From Mucor racemosus (Eukaryota; Mucoromycota; Mucoromycetes; Mucorales; Mucoraceae): a stretch of DNA of 64,000 bases. Made by a program: the position numbers and the translations under genes. Shown piece after piece: positions 20,864 to 33,006 of this stretch. Within the stretch, counting starts at the first letter, position 1. Each line of letters opens with the position of its first letter. The stretch lies in assembly GCA_027405735.1 (NCBI GenBank), contig JAPEHQ010000020.1, forward strand, positions 186,001 to 250,000. The letters run 5' to 3'. The notes under the pieces are model-generated. The model worked only from the letters and a program-made list of their open reading frames with translations, did no database searches and had not been told where the DNA came from.

Positions 20864-23420
20864 ATATAGTATTTCCCCACATAATAAATCAAAAGCCATC
20901 TCATTTGAAACTATGCAATGCAATTCAAATGAGAGTTTACGAATATAAACCATAAATAACCAAGGGTATTCTAATGTATCAAAGATATCAAGGGTATTCA
21001 TAATATCTATTATATATTATAAATAAATAAAAACTTAAAAATTTTATGCGAATCAAATAGAACAAGTAAGGGCTGTTCTGAATGCATGATTGACAACTGA
21101 GATTGTCAAAAAACCAATTTAAGAGCCGTTCTTGATCAGGTAAATCAAGAACTCAACAACCCAACAATATTTAAAAATCACGGAGTAACTGACAATCGAC
21201 ACAACAACTGACATATGATATCAATAGCCAAATAATATGAACAGAGAACTATACATAGCATTATATTGTGGATCATCCATAATTAAATGAAGAAGGACCT
21301 AAACAGTATATATTTTTTAAGGCTTTTTTTTATAAAATTTAACCCCTTTTTACTGCGATAACTACCTAGTAAACCAATTGAGCTCATAATCCAAGATATA
21401 CTTATACAATACACAGTGCATTATTCTTACTGATTGTAAATTAATTTCATATCTCGCAAAAGACGCGAAAAAAGGTACAATTTACTGTTTTTTTTGGCTA
21501 AAAACAGAGATCCGACATATCATCCCTGCTTAACTTTTTTTTCACTAAATAACACCAAGAAAAAATTATAAGCCAATGTACCTGAGATGTTCAACTTCAA
21601 TCCAAAAATGAGTATCCGGAAATATCCTATTTTTGCAGTTGATATTAATTTTTCAATGCTAACGTTTCAGATTTTTACGCGTATTTCACTGCTAAAAATT
21701 AAAACTTTGAGGCTTCATATCTCTACAAACTATTAAGCAATATTAACACTTTTTAATAATCAAACTTACTTGTTTTGGAGCACTCTATAACATATTTCAG
21801 TACAAAAAAATTCTGAACACTTTTATTTTTTTTTCAATTTTTTGACATTTTCATAGTAGATTTAAAAATATTCGTTAAACTGAGCTACGCCTTTTTTACA
21901 TTCATGTCATCAAGCTTGTTGAGCTCTCTTGGATCCAATTTAGTTTTTTTCAAAATATTGATTTTTCGTAGAGATATCCTCAAAAATGTGTACAAAGAGA
22001 GACTCTCACCTCTAACCTCAATTTTCCCTTGTATACCCTCATCCCAAATTCTGAATTTCAAAAAAATTGGACAAAAATCTCGTTTTCTCTACGAAAAATG
22101 CAGCTGAAAGGTTAAATAATAGCTCGATCAATAGATAATTTTGCTATGCATTATTTTCATTGTTTAAATCTAAAATATGTATATAAAAAGTGCCCTTTAT
22201 CTTCAAAAAACCTTTGGAATTTCAATTGCATTTTGCGCAAAATTTTAGGTGAAACATTTTTTTAAATTTTATTTAGGTGGATGCAGAATTTAAAACTGTA
22301 CAAAAATCATTTAATACACTAGGTTGACTTATTTTGCAGTTCATGAGCATTTAAACGATTTTGTTTTTCGAATCATTTTTCCGTCACTTTTTCAAATCAA
22401 TTTTGGAAACCCGTTATGATAGGTTTTAAGCTGTGAAATGGACTATTATTTTGATTATCTCGACGAAAAATCAATATTTTTTGCTGAAACAAAAAATACA
22501 GAGTAGCTTAGAGTTGGATCTATCTTTTAAATACAAAAAACTAATACCTTAATTTAGATATTTGGTTTTTTATAACCAATTTTAGGTCAACCATGGTCAA
22601 TTTCGATCAATGTTTGACCAGTGCGCTTATGTTCTGGTGTAAATATTTCTATTTTCCGAGAGATATCAATGGCCTATGGAGTAAAGGCACATCTTTTTTG
22701 AAGATTCTACATGATTTGATTCAACATTGGGCGAAAACATTCGAAAATTATTTAAAAACCACCTGAAATCTACTTTTTTACAACTGTAAAAAATCGATAG
22801 CAGAAGCCCTATCTCAGCGAATTACAATCCTAATAAATTCCAACTTTACATGAGAGTAAGGACGCACCTTTAACCTGCTGAACCCAAAGGGCGGCAACGT
22901 CTTTGACCTACTGTGTGTCGAGAAAATCATCACCAAAGTGCACCTACAGCTTACTGCACACTTTTTATATTGAACCCAATTAATAATAATAGAGGATCTC
23001 TATGAATACTGGTCCAAGTAAGCTGCCACCCTACATGGACATACATATGCGTAGATACTACTACAAGCACTTCAGATATCAGCTTCCATGGGTTATTGTG
23101 CATTCGGTAAGCTTGAACAACAAGTTGATTACCTTGATATTCATCATACCTACTAGGGATGTTCTCGAGCCGAGCTTGTACTAGTATATTTGGTAGGCAA
23201 AATCTGGCTAAATAGCAATGCTAATACGTACCTACTAATTAAGATCGGTAAGCTTACCAGTTTCTCGACGGGTATGGATCCAAATGACTTCCGATCCCGC
23301 TGTAATGGCAGGTACTTCTAGTGTTGACCCACAGAATTGCAAAATGCTTAGTCTCCCCGCCGAGTTGCTATGGAAATGGAGAAATGAAACCTATCTTCCT
23401 CTGCTTAAAAAAAAATAAAG
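20864..23420 (+). repeat. R1 repeat, copy C
   Basis: Collinear with copy A from the ttccccacataataaat outer end, through the long AT-rich body, to the gatctctatgaatac motif at about 22996. Divergence from copy A is visible throughout (scattered substitutions and small gaps), more than between copies A and B. Beyond 23017 it continues into richer-GC sequence with a 60-codon frame (23002-23184) not seen in the other copies, because an LTR replaces that region in copy A. The right limit is uncertain. Confidence 0.8.
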
Positions 23421-25562
23421 CAAGTGGAAAATGCTTGGAATCAATGAATATTAATCCAAATGGGCTGAAAGCTTTAAAATATATACAAAATCTGTAGCAA
23501 TATCCAAAATAAAATATTTTAGCATCCATTAATTGTCTGGTTGAGTTGTAGTAGAAAAAAATGTGTACTTCTTCCGAATGGATTTATGGCTTGTATAGCA
23601 GACCATTTTAAATTATGAATAGCGCTTAATAAGCCAAAACTATCCGTATATATGGCAATGGCAACATGGCAACTACCGAAATTAGTACATAAATATTCTC
23701 TTTATATATAGTCAACGTTGTAGTGCAATAGTGTAACGTGTTCTACAACTATATATTGAAACACGTCGGATTTTAATTATCGATTTAAAAAAAAAAGTGT
23801 GTATACAAATAGATACCAGAAAATCGTAAACCTTTGTTTATTGAACAAGTTGATTTATTCGATGTTCAGCAGCTAATAGTAAATCAAATAGTAGATAGCT
23901 TTATCCACTGGATACTTTTTAATTTTTTGATGGAGTTATTGATATGATAAAACAAGGTTTCTGGATGATGAGTTACTATTTGCCTAAAAATTGTATATGG
24001 TTTCCTGTCAAATTTCATTTTTTTTTTTTTTTGCTTAAGCATTTTCTAAACCATTATTGATAAAACGAATGCAAAAATGCATCCTATTACTGATAACTAC
24101 ACTTTATTCAGCCATATGTGTATCTATATAATATAAAGCTTATCAATTGATCATTCAAAAAGCTCTAGATATTTCATATGAGTATTTAATAATGCGAATA
24201 TTATACTTTCATTACCATGATTTTCACAATTTCAAATCAAATATACAACAAAAACAATTATGTTCTTGTTTTCTTTTTCTTGATGTAAAGCAGTTTATTA
24301 GATATAATACATTTTCATTACAAAGCAAGCAAGTTTTACTCTGATATGAATACTGGTGTAGCTTTAATCTCTATTAATAAATCTCTATTGATGATAATTA
24401 ATTCTTCAAAAAACGTACATATCTTCCTTACCATTTTGAGTTAATATCAGAGCTTAAAAAGTTTATTGAGGGTAATAAGTCTTGTCAAGACAAAATAAAT
24501 TTTTGTAGTAATGTTTTTCAGTATCTCAGGTGGATACTTCCATTTTATTTTTTAATTGTTTAGATTTGGTTAGAAAAGTATAATGGTTTTGTTATATTCG
24601 AAATGAGTGAAAATAAAATTTTAGTCCTTTTTTTTTCCACGCTGGTTTAAACTGGGATACCATATATGGGCAAAATAAGCTACTTGTTGTACTGTATAGG
24701 GAGTTTCCATTGCGCAAAGCCATGTCAATTGGCAACTAGCAATATTTATGGCAATTATGTATGTATTATGCCCATCATTAGCATGGTGATGATTATGTTT
24801 GTTAATGAATTACCCTACTACAAAATAGAAAGAAAAAACAAACAAGCGCAGCCATATTTCTCATGGGACATCAGCAGATCGCTATTATATATGTATGTGC
24901 AACTTGACATGTTATAATTTCACGAGATATATCATTAAATGCAGCATATACATAAATACCTACATACATTTTTGCAATAGTATACAAACAGGATTTCGTT
25001 TTCATACTTTATCTGATCGGATAGTGTTTCAGTCTTTTTAGAATAAATATGAAATTTGTTCTAAATTGTGCATTTTTTCAATGAGCGAGAGGAACTATTT
25101 GCATCTAGATGGTAGTTTATGTCTTGAATGTAAATTTAAAAGGTATTTAGATTGAATTCACGGGAAATTCATGATTATTTAGTATATTTTTTCTAATAAA
25201 GATGTTGATGTATAAAAATAATCTGATTTTTTCAATGTCAATTTCCACGGTACTTCTTTAAGATTACTTTGTTTAACCGTTCTCTTCTTCTCCTGTTCAA
25301 CATTGAAGAAATAATTTTTTTGTATTTTTTTTACTCGGGACCACCATGTTTCTATTTTTTTTTTTTTTTTTTTTTATTTACAAATCCCTCTTTAAAACTA
25401 AAAAAGAAAAATTCTTTTCATATCAACTTCTCTCGATTTATATAAAACAAAATATATTAAAAAATTAGCTGTATTAAAAGGATTTTTCATCTACAAACGA
25501 ATTCATTCAATATAAATCAAGGTAAATATCATGGCAGAATTAGACGCAATAAAAAAGTCGCG

Positions 25563-25602
<40 letters not shown>

Positions 25603-25759
25603 AATGACGTACAAAATAAGAGAAAAAGCGAAAGAGAGATGGGGGAGAAACAGAAAGAATCAGTTCAACTTGATGATACTTTTTTGATCAAAAAATGACC
25701 CTTTTCTTCTTTAAAGAACCCCGGTATTAACCTCCTATATTATTACTATTTAACAGAAA
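23421..25759. other. Intergenic, upstream of SSN6 homologue
   Basis: No supported gene in 2.3 kb. Small frames at 24147-24344 and 24666-24917 have neither recognisable content nor splice partners. Poly-T runs (24019-24032, 25358-25375) and a (TA)n tract (25567-25597) lie toward the SSN6 end, which probably includes a long 5' leader. Confidence 0.5.
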
Positions 25760-28289
25760 ATGGCAGCAACTGTACCACCACAGCAAGTTACAGCTGCTCA
25801 AAAATTAGCCCAAGTAAACGAACAAACTTGGTTAACTATGGGTAAGATAATAATAACAATAATAAAAAAAAACCCCATAAATGTTGTCAATCTAACAGAA
25901 TTGCTATTTTTAAATGACAGGTAATTTAGCAGAAATGATGACCGATTACGATAAAGCCATGAGTTGTTATGAATCAGCCTTAAGGCACAACCCATATAGT
26001 ATTGTCGCCTTGTCTCAAATCGCGTCTTTGTGTAGAGGCCGTGAGCAATTCGGCAGAGCAGTTGATTATTTCAAACGGATCTTGGCAATTCAAGAAAATA
26101 ACGGTGAAACATGGGCTGCTCTTGGTCATTGTTACCTTATGATGGATAATCTTCAAGAAGCATATCAAGCCTATCAACAAGCTTTATATCATCTTTCAAA
26201 TCCCAAGGTATTTACAGCATGATTGGAAAATGAGAAACGAATTAACATATTTCGTAGGATCCCAAACTTTGGTATGGCATTGGTATTCTTTACGATCGTT
26301 ATGGCTCGTTAGAACATGCAGAGGAGGCCTTCTCAGCTGTAATGAAGATGGACCCCAAATTCGAAAAGGCCAACGAAATTTATTTCAGATTAGGTATCAT
26401 TTATAAACAACAACAGAAATACGATCTTTCTCTCCAGGTAAGAGAATTTTGTGGTATTAAATGTAGATTCGATATTTTGTTTTTCTCTAAAACTCGAGTG
26501 ATATCATAGTGTTTCCGTTATATTCTTCATAATCCTCCACGACCTTTAACTGAATCTGATATTTGGTTCCAAACTGGTCATGTCTATGAGCAACAAAAAG
26601 AGGTAATTAAATTGTTTAAGGAGTTGATTTATACAAAACACACAACGCAACAAAGAAATACTCAAAATTCTCCTGATTTTATAGTATGAATTAGCAAAAG
26701 AAGCTTATGAACGTGTGCTTGCTGAGAATCCTGATCATGCTAAAGTACTTCAACAATTGGGTTGGTTGTATCATCAACAAAACACGTCTTTTTGTAATCA
26801 AACATTAGCTATTCAATATTTGACTCGTTCTCTTAAATCCGATAGCAATGATGCTCAATCTTGGTACCTTTTAGGTCGTTGTTACATGGCCGAACAAAAC
26901 TACAACAAAGCTTATGAAGCTTACCAACAGGCCGTCTATCGTGATGCTCGCAATCCCACTTTTTGGTGCTCCATTGGTGTTTTATATTATCAGATCAATC
27001 AATATCGTGATGCATTGGATGCTTATAGTCGTGCTATTCGTTTAAATCCCTATATTTCTGAAGTATGGTATGATTTAGGTACCCTTTACGAATCTTGCAA
27101 CAACCAAGTACAAGATGCTTTGGATGCCTATCAAAGAGCTGCTGAATTAGATCCATCTAATCCTCATATTAAGCAACGTCTTGAATTGTTGAGAAAATCT
27201 CAAAACGTACAATCATCACAACCCGGTAGCGCCCCTATCCCTCAAGATGTCAGCAATCCTAGTCAATATCAAAGTGGACATAATGGACAACCTTTGTCTG
27301 GTGCATCTTATAGTCAATCTGCTCCAACAGGTCCTCCATCAAGTATGTCTGCCTATCACACCGCTTTGGGTAGTGGCTCTAATGCACCACTTCGTCCCAA
27401 CAACAATGATGAAAGAGTTCCTACACCACAATTACCTGTTGTTAATCATAACATGAGCTCTCATGAAAGTACCAATGGTCCTGTTAGAGACCTTCCTATG
27501 CCCGGTCCTCCTCCTACTGGTTCAGGCCGTCGTTCTCCTGGTCCTTATGGTCAATATCCTCCATCTTCAGCTTCTCATCCTTCCAGCTCAAATCAACGTG
27601 AAGATGTTCGTATTCCTGATATTGGTGGAGGCCGTGCACCTACTCCATCTGATCGTTCTCAAATGAATCCCATCATTCACGATGAAAGACAACAACATCC
27701 CCATCATCCTCAACAACAACAACAACAACCTCTTCCTCCTCAACAACAACAGCAGCATATGCCTCCCCAACAACAACCACCACCTCAACATATGTCTCCT
27801 CAACAACAACATCAAGCTCAACAACATAGTCCTCAAACCAATTTACCTCCAATGAGTATGCGTCAACCATATAAAGAGGAAATTCGCTCACCTAACCCTG
27901 CACCCATGTCTTCACCTCATTCTCGACCTTCTCCACGTACTTCACACCCATTGGCACCACCTGCTCAATTCGATCATCGTTTATCTCCTCGCACAGGTCA
28001 CAGTGATAGATTTTATGAACAACGTTCACCTGCTCAAAGACCAATGGAAGTTGATTCATCAAATACATCATCACCTCGTACCGCACCTCGTAGTAATGAG
28101 TATCATCGTATGAAACATGAGGAATATAACAATAGTAATCGTTCCGCTCCTCAACCTATGGACTATAGTACAAAGGAAGATGTTAAGAAAGAAGAACATC
28201 ATCATCTGCAGCAGCAACAACAACTGCAGCAACTGCAGCAACAACAACAACAGCAACAACAACATCAACAGCAACAGCATCAACATCAG

Positions 28290-28323
<34 letters not shown>

Positions 28324-28931
28324 TGCATCAACAATCACAGCAATCACAACAACAACAACGTCCTGTAGATGAGGATTATGATGAAAGTGCTGCTGATGCT
28401 TTATTGAGTATGGGTAACCCTCAATTGGGTCAAAAACGTGCTTTACAACATGAGCAAGAGGAAAATAAAAAACCTAGACCTAGTAATGATGATGAAGAGG
28501 AAGAAAAGAAATCTCAACAACAACAAGACGAAATAAAAGAAGAAGTTACACCTGTTGTATCAGCACCACCAGCTACTACTACTACTACCACCACTACAAC
28601 AGCAGAACCAGTTTCATCAATACCGACGACAGTAGAAGAAAAGGAAGAAGGGGAACATCAAGAGGATGAACAAGTAGCTACAGCAGCACCAGTGCAAGAA
28701 CCCAGTACTACTGCAGTTGTCTTGGAAGAAAAATCAAAAGAAGCCGTTACTGCTACTAAAGAAGAACCTGAAGAAGGAGAGGTAGATGAACAAGAGGAAG
28801 GAGAAGTGAAAGACGACGATGAACAAGAAGAATCGGAAAAGATGGATGTTGCTCCTACAGCTGCCGTGGCTGCTACTAATGCTGCTTCAGTGGCTGCATC
28901 GCAATCAACAAAAGAAGAATCATCTTCTTAA
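25760..28931 (+). CDS. SSN6: Ssn6/Cyc8-type TPR transcriptional co-repressor
   Basis: Five exons (25760-25841, 25921-26207, 26258-26437, 26510-26602, 26685-28931) keep frame and give about 962 residues. The first ~400 residues are tandem tetratricopeptide repeats, for example AWSYLLG-like units reading SWYLLGRCYMAEQNYNKAYE and LWYGIGILYDRYGSLEHAEE. The sequence after them is low-complexity: Pro/Ser-rich, then long Gln runs, then Glu-rich with EEGEVDEQEEGEV. This order matches yeast Cyc8/Ssn6, which bridges Tup1 to DNA-bound repressors, recruiting chromatin repressors in the nucleus. The alternative ATG at about 25530 is out of this frame and was not used. The four introns fall within the TPR region. 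Confidence 0.93.
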
Positions 28932-29097
28932 AAAAAAAAACTCTGCAGGATCAGCATTCTTTTTTTTTTTTTTTTGTTATCAAAAAAAAAAGAAATCTCT
29001 CTCTTTTTCTCTCTTTTTATATATATCATTTTTATTTTTGACTTCTATATTAAACACAACAAACTTTTTTTTTCTTTTTTCTTTATACATATATATA

Positions 29098-29105
29098 TGT
29101 ATATA
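29098..29105 (+). promoter_or_regulatory. Candidate PUF-binding site in SSN6 3' region
   Basis: TGTATATA lies about 170 nt after the SSN6 stop and matches the site predicted for the PUF protein at 12764-15399. The region is so AT-rich that chance occurrence is likely. Confidence 0.2.
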
Positions 29106-29166
29106 TAAAAATAAAATAAAATAAAATAAAATAAAATAAAATAAAAAACAAAACAAAACAAAACAA
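29106..29166. repeat. (aaaat)n and (aaaac)n microsatellites
   Basis: Tandem aaaat units run directly into aaaac units downstream of the SSN6 homologue. Confidence 0.85.
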
Positions 29167-29399
29167 AAAATCGGCAAAATTAGCTTTTTTTTTTTTTTTT
29201 TCTTCAAAGATAGACTCTGGAAAGGAAGGAAAAAAAAATAAATAAACATTGAAATCTTGATCTACGTTGATCTAAAGTCAGTTCCACAGAAAAAATTAAA
29301 ACGAATTGCCATAAAGATCAAAACCAGCAGCAAAATTTCATAATTTTACGGCCTTTTAAGTTTGAAAGGGGCTGCTTTGTGATCATTACTGTCTTTCTT

Positions 29400-30480
29400 T
29401 TCTTCAATGAGTAATTACGAAACAAAAATATGAAATAGTACCTGAGATACTACGGCTTAATTCAGTTCTTGTTATCTTCATTTATCTTACTTTATGGTTT
29501 AGAACAAATTCTCTAATTATCTGAATTTTTTTTTTTTTTTTTTTTTCACCGCTTAAAATCAAAACCTTACGCTGCTGTACGGTATATCTCAACGAAAAAT
29601 TAAGATACAGAGCTGATTTTTGATGGGATTTGCTTGTTTTAAGATAACCTTTAGCATGTTTGAGTGTCAAATTTTTTTTTCATAATCGCATATTTTGACA
29701 TTTTTCTACATTTTAAGAAAATTCAGTATATAAATATGCGCGTTTTTTAGACCCAAGTTATAGTACTAATTTATATCTATCCATAGCAATTGAGTTTCCT
29801 GAAATATCTTTATTTTTGATGGAGAAATGATAAAAAAAAGTTGGTGGTCAATTTATCCAACAATTTTCGAGCATCCACAGGTCACTTTTTTTCTGAATTG
29901 CAAAAAAATCACATAAAATTGCAGATTTCTCTACGAAAAATGCAGCTATAGGTGCATGCATTATCTCTATCTGTAGATAATTTTGCACGTCATCATTTGA
30001 CTAAATTATATTTTACAACTTGTATTAAAACTCGAAAGAAAATGCTCAAAAACCTTCAAAAATTCACTTTGATTTTTCAAAAAATTTTGTGCAAAAATTT
30101 GCTTTTATACTTGTACTGTTCAACGCAGAATAAAAAGCTGTACATAAAGTTTTTAATTAGCTACCCCAACTTACTATGTATTTTATTGCACATTTGACGA
30201 TTCAAATTTTTTGATCGATTTTTTGGAGTTTTGCCATTTTGTTTTTTCAAACTCAGTGCTGCATATGTTTGATACCGTTTGATAGAGATAATTCGTCTTC
30301 TCAATGAAAAATCTATGTTTCATCGTAGAGCAAAAAGTTTACATGTATAATTTAGCTATCTGTATTATATAAACATTAGAAAAATTACGTTTAATATAGA
30401 AATCTATTTACAAAATTCATGATTTTAGAATAATTTCTTAGCTGTTTACACTACATGTGATAGTTAAGAAGGCGATTAAT
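29400..30480 (+). repeat. R1 repeat, ancient relic
   Basis: Short matches to copy A occur in the same order: a caccgcttaaaatcaaaacc segment at 29547, a tctctacgaaaaatgcagc motif at 29930, aaaaccttcaaaaattcac at 30047, caaaaattttgtgcaaaaa-like text at 30080, and gagataattcgtc at 30284. Spacing is preserved but substitution is heavy, so this is a much older insertion. Confidence 0.55.
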
Positions 30481-30702
30481 GCAAAAAAAAAATATATATA
30501 TATATAATCAAGATCTTCTGAATACTACAAAAGATATCTAAAACCAAATGATGATGATATGAAATTATAAAAGATAAGAAGGCCCAAGTTATGCAGTCAT
30601 TGATATAGATAAGAAGGTGAACTGTACGACCCTGCTAAAATAAATTAATCTCTTCTTTTTTTTTTCATTACCTTTTGTTCTAATCTTTTCATTTGTTAAA
30701 AT

Positions 30703-31942
30703 ATGTCGATTATATCAAATCCTGCAATCTCTTCTAAATACGAGTTTAAAGGAACGATTAAACAAGTACCTATAGAATATGTATTTATAGACGGAGAAGG
30801 TCAACTAAGATCAAAAACAAAAACACTTGATTATATGCCGAAAACAATCCAAGATGTTCCTCCTTTGGACATGGATGAAACCAAGGATGCTGATATTGTA
30901 CTACTTGGGGCTCAGCATCGACGACAACTTGTTCCTATTGCCATGTACCAAGACCCATTTCGAGTAAATCTTCAAGGAAAACTAGTCCTTTGTGAACATC
31001 CGACTCGTCAGCATTGTAAAGAAATTATGGAACATTATGCTCATTTGGAGCCTTGGTTTGGTATGGAACAAGAATATGTATTATTTGATCCCAAAACAAA
31101 TAGACCTTTAGGTTGGCCCTTACATGGAGAACCTGAATCACAAGTTAGTAGTATTACGTGGTAATTGATTTGTCATGAATTGATAATATCAAATGTAGGG
31201 AAAATATTATTGTGGGGTTGGAGCAGGAAAAGTATTTGGTAGAGATATCATGGAAGCACATTATCGTGCTTGTTTGTTCGCAGGGTTGATATTATGCGGC
31301 TGTAATGCGGAGGTCACACCAGGACAACTTGAATATCAAATTGGACCTTGTGTTGGTGTTACGATTGGTGATGAACTTTGGATGGCTAGGTACATAATGG
31401 AACGAATTACAGAAGAGTTTGGCATAATCGTATCTTTACACCCCAAACCCATGCTGGGTGATTGGAATCCAACGGGTTGTCATACAAGTAAATACATAAG
31501 TTTTTTTTTTTTTTTTTTTTTATTTATTGTTATTTTATTTATATATAAGGTTTTCACCCCACACTCGAAAAACGGCTAAACGTTATATTGTATAGATTTC
31601 TCCACAAATGAAATGAGATCTGTTGAAACTGGTTTAGAAGCAATAGATCAAGCAATTGAAAATATGAGTTCTAAGCATTTTGAACATATTGAAGTATATG
31701 GGCAAGATAACGAATTAAGACTAACGGGAGAGTATGAAACAGGTCATATATCTGTATTTTCGTATGGCGTTGGGAATCGAGGCGCCTCAATTCGGATACC
31801 AAGGAGAGTGGTTGCGGAAGGAAAAGGTTACATGGAAGATCGTAGACCTGCTTCAAATATTGACCCATATCAAGTAGCAGCCATTATCATGAAATCTTCA
31901 TTCAATTACAAATCACAATTTGAACAAGAAATATGGATGTAA
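30703..31942 (+). CDS. Divergent glutamine synthetase-like protein
   Basis: Exons 30703-31143, 31199-31487 and 31596-31942 give about 358 residues, the normal eukaryotic GSII length. Clear GS landmarks are GMEQEY (metal-binding E122, E124), [15 protein letters not shown] (E192), GCHTNFST (H242), [10 protein letters not shown] and [14 protein letters not shown] makes glutamine from glutamate and ammonia with ATP. Key positions are altered: the invariant Glu of GPCEG is Val199 (GPCVGV), NGAGCH is NPTGCH, and the N-terminal FDGSS loop that completes the neighbouring active site is replaced by [11 protein letters not shown]. Activity may be lost or changed; the protein may be a regulatory or neofunctional paralogue. 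A normal GS gene is presumably elsewhere in the genome. Confidence 0.88.
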
Positions 31943-32040
31943 TGATACTAATAATTGTAATGGTTTATTTATGTTTGAGAAAAGAAAAAAAAAAGTAATG
32001 TGGTATTAAAATAAAAAATTATATACGTATAAATGTCTCT

Positions 32041-32289
32041 TTAAGCACCAGTGTTGGTAGGATCTGTAGTTGGAACGGGACCCAAACGTCTTGCGGTAGG
32101 ATCATCAAAACCATACAAAGTATCAGGTGTATTAGAATTTCTCATGGCATCATTGGCAAACCCTTTAGGCAGATGAGATAAATCTTGATGTTCATGTTTC
32201 TCATGATGTTTGTGTTCTTTGCTACCTTCTTCTCCTTCCTTGGCAGGTGCGGTCTTGTCATGATGTTTGAAAATGTCTGAAAAGTGCAT
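32041..32289 (-). CDS. Small His/Lys/Glu-rich hypothetical protein
   Basis: A single exon of 82 codons starts MHFSDIFKHHDK, has a charged HKHHEKHEHQDLSHLPKG centre and ends TDPTNTGA. No signal peptide or membrane segment is seen. A TATA-like box lies about 85 bp upstream, and codon use resembles the neighbouring genes, which supports a real short gene. It is convergent with the GS-like gene 98 bp away. The function is unknown; the His cluster could bind metal, but that is a guess. Confidence 0.6.
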   Translation of the reverse strand: MHFSDIFKHHDKTAPAKEGEEGSKEHKHHEKHEHQDLSHLPKGFANDAMRNSNTPDTLYGFDDPTARRLGPVPTTDPTNTGA

Positions 32290-32370
32290 TGTGTGATTTA
32301 TATATAAAAAAAGGTTTTATGTTATGAGAAAAAAAATAAAAAAAGAAAAAGATAAACCAAATAGTTATCT

Positions 32371-32380
32371 GTATTTATAG
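32371..32380 (-). promoter_or_regulatory. TATA-like box of small His-rich gene
   Basis: On the minus strand the text reads CTATAAATAC about 85 bp before the ATG at 32289. Confidence 0.4.
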
Positions 32381-32442
32381 TAAAACAGACATGATGTTTC
32401 AACGTTTGTCAAATTAAAACCCATCGACAAATTATATCTGCA

Positions 32443-32890
32443 TTACGCTTGATGTGTATCCATGGAGGTTTTTACTTTTTTGGAAATATTCTTGCGTTTG
32501 TTATTGGGTGATGCATTACCGAGAACCTGACCACAATTATCCGGATCAGTAATGGAAAAAGCTTGATTATTTTAAAATACAAGAATGATATCAAGATAAA
32601 AAAAATAATCTCGTTAAAATAGACAGTAAGACCAACATATGCAATATAAAATCAGTAAATGACCATAGTAATAAGCGTCTATAATTTTTTTTAAAAACTG
32701 CTGACGATTAGAAAATTATAAACTAACGATTCCGATCTTTAGTCAGAATGAAAGATTTCATGTGAGACTAATCGTATAACATTTCACCCACGACAATATC
32801 TGTACAGACATGTCCCTGATGTAAATGGCTTGATGGCAATTATAATAAACTCGCTTGCCAGCGTAGATCATGTGCAACCTTTAAAAAATA
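32443..32890 (-). pseudogene. Gene remnant with unknown product
   Basis: A terminal-exon-like piece (32561-32443) reads ITDPDNCGQVLGNASPNNKR, continues to STMD-like KTSMDTHQA and stops. Upstream, about 32879-32765 reads MIYAGKRVYYNCHQAIYIRD and MSVQILSWVKCYT in one open frame. No start or clean splicing links the two. They look like remains of one or two genes between the His-rich gene and the prolidase. Confidence 0.35.
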
Positions 32891-33006
32891 TACTTAGTCT
32901 ATTATACCATCTATTCACAAAATCGTCATTGTATATTTATATTACTACATGGTTAACAAATTTATTTGTATAAGTCTAAATACGGAGGTTTTCTCTTTTT
33001 TTCTTT

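Noticed and set aside
25530..25760. Upstream ATG (atggcagaattagac) as the SSN6 start
   Set aside because: Not in frame with the TPR exons and followed by a (TA)n tract; the ATG at 25760 splices cleanly.
27588..28334. Several antisense frames opposite the SSN6 Gln-rich region
   Set aside because: They are Leu/Val repeats produced by reading CAA/CAG tracts backwards; the sense exon is well supported.
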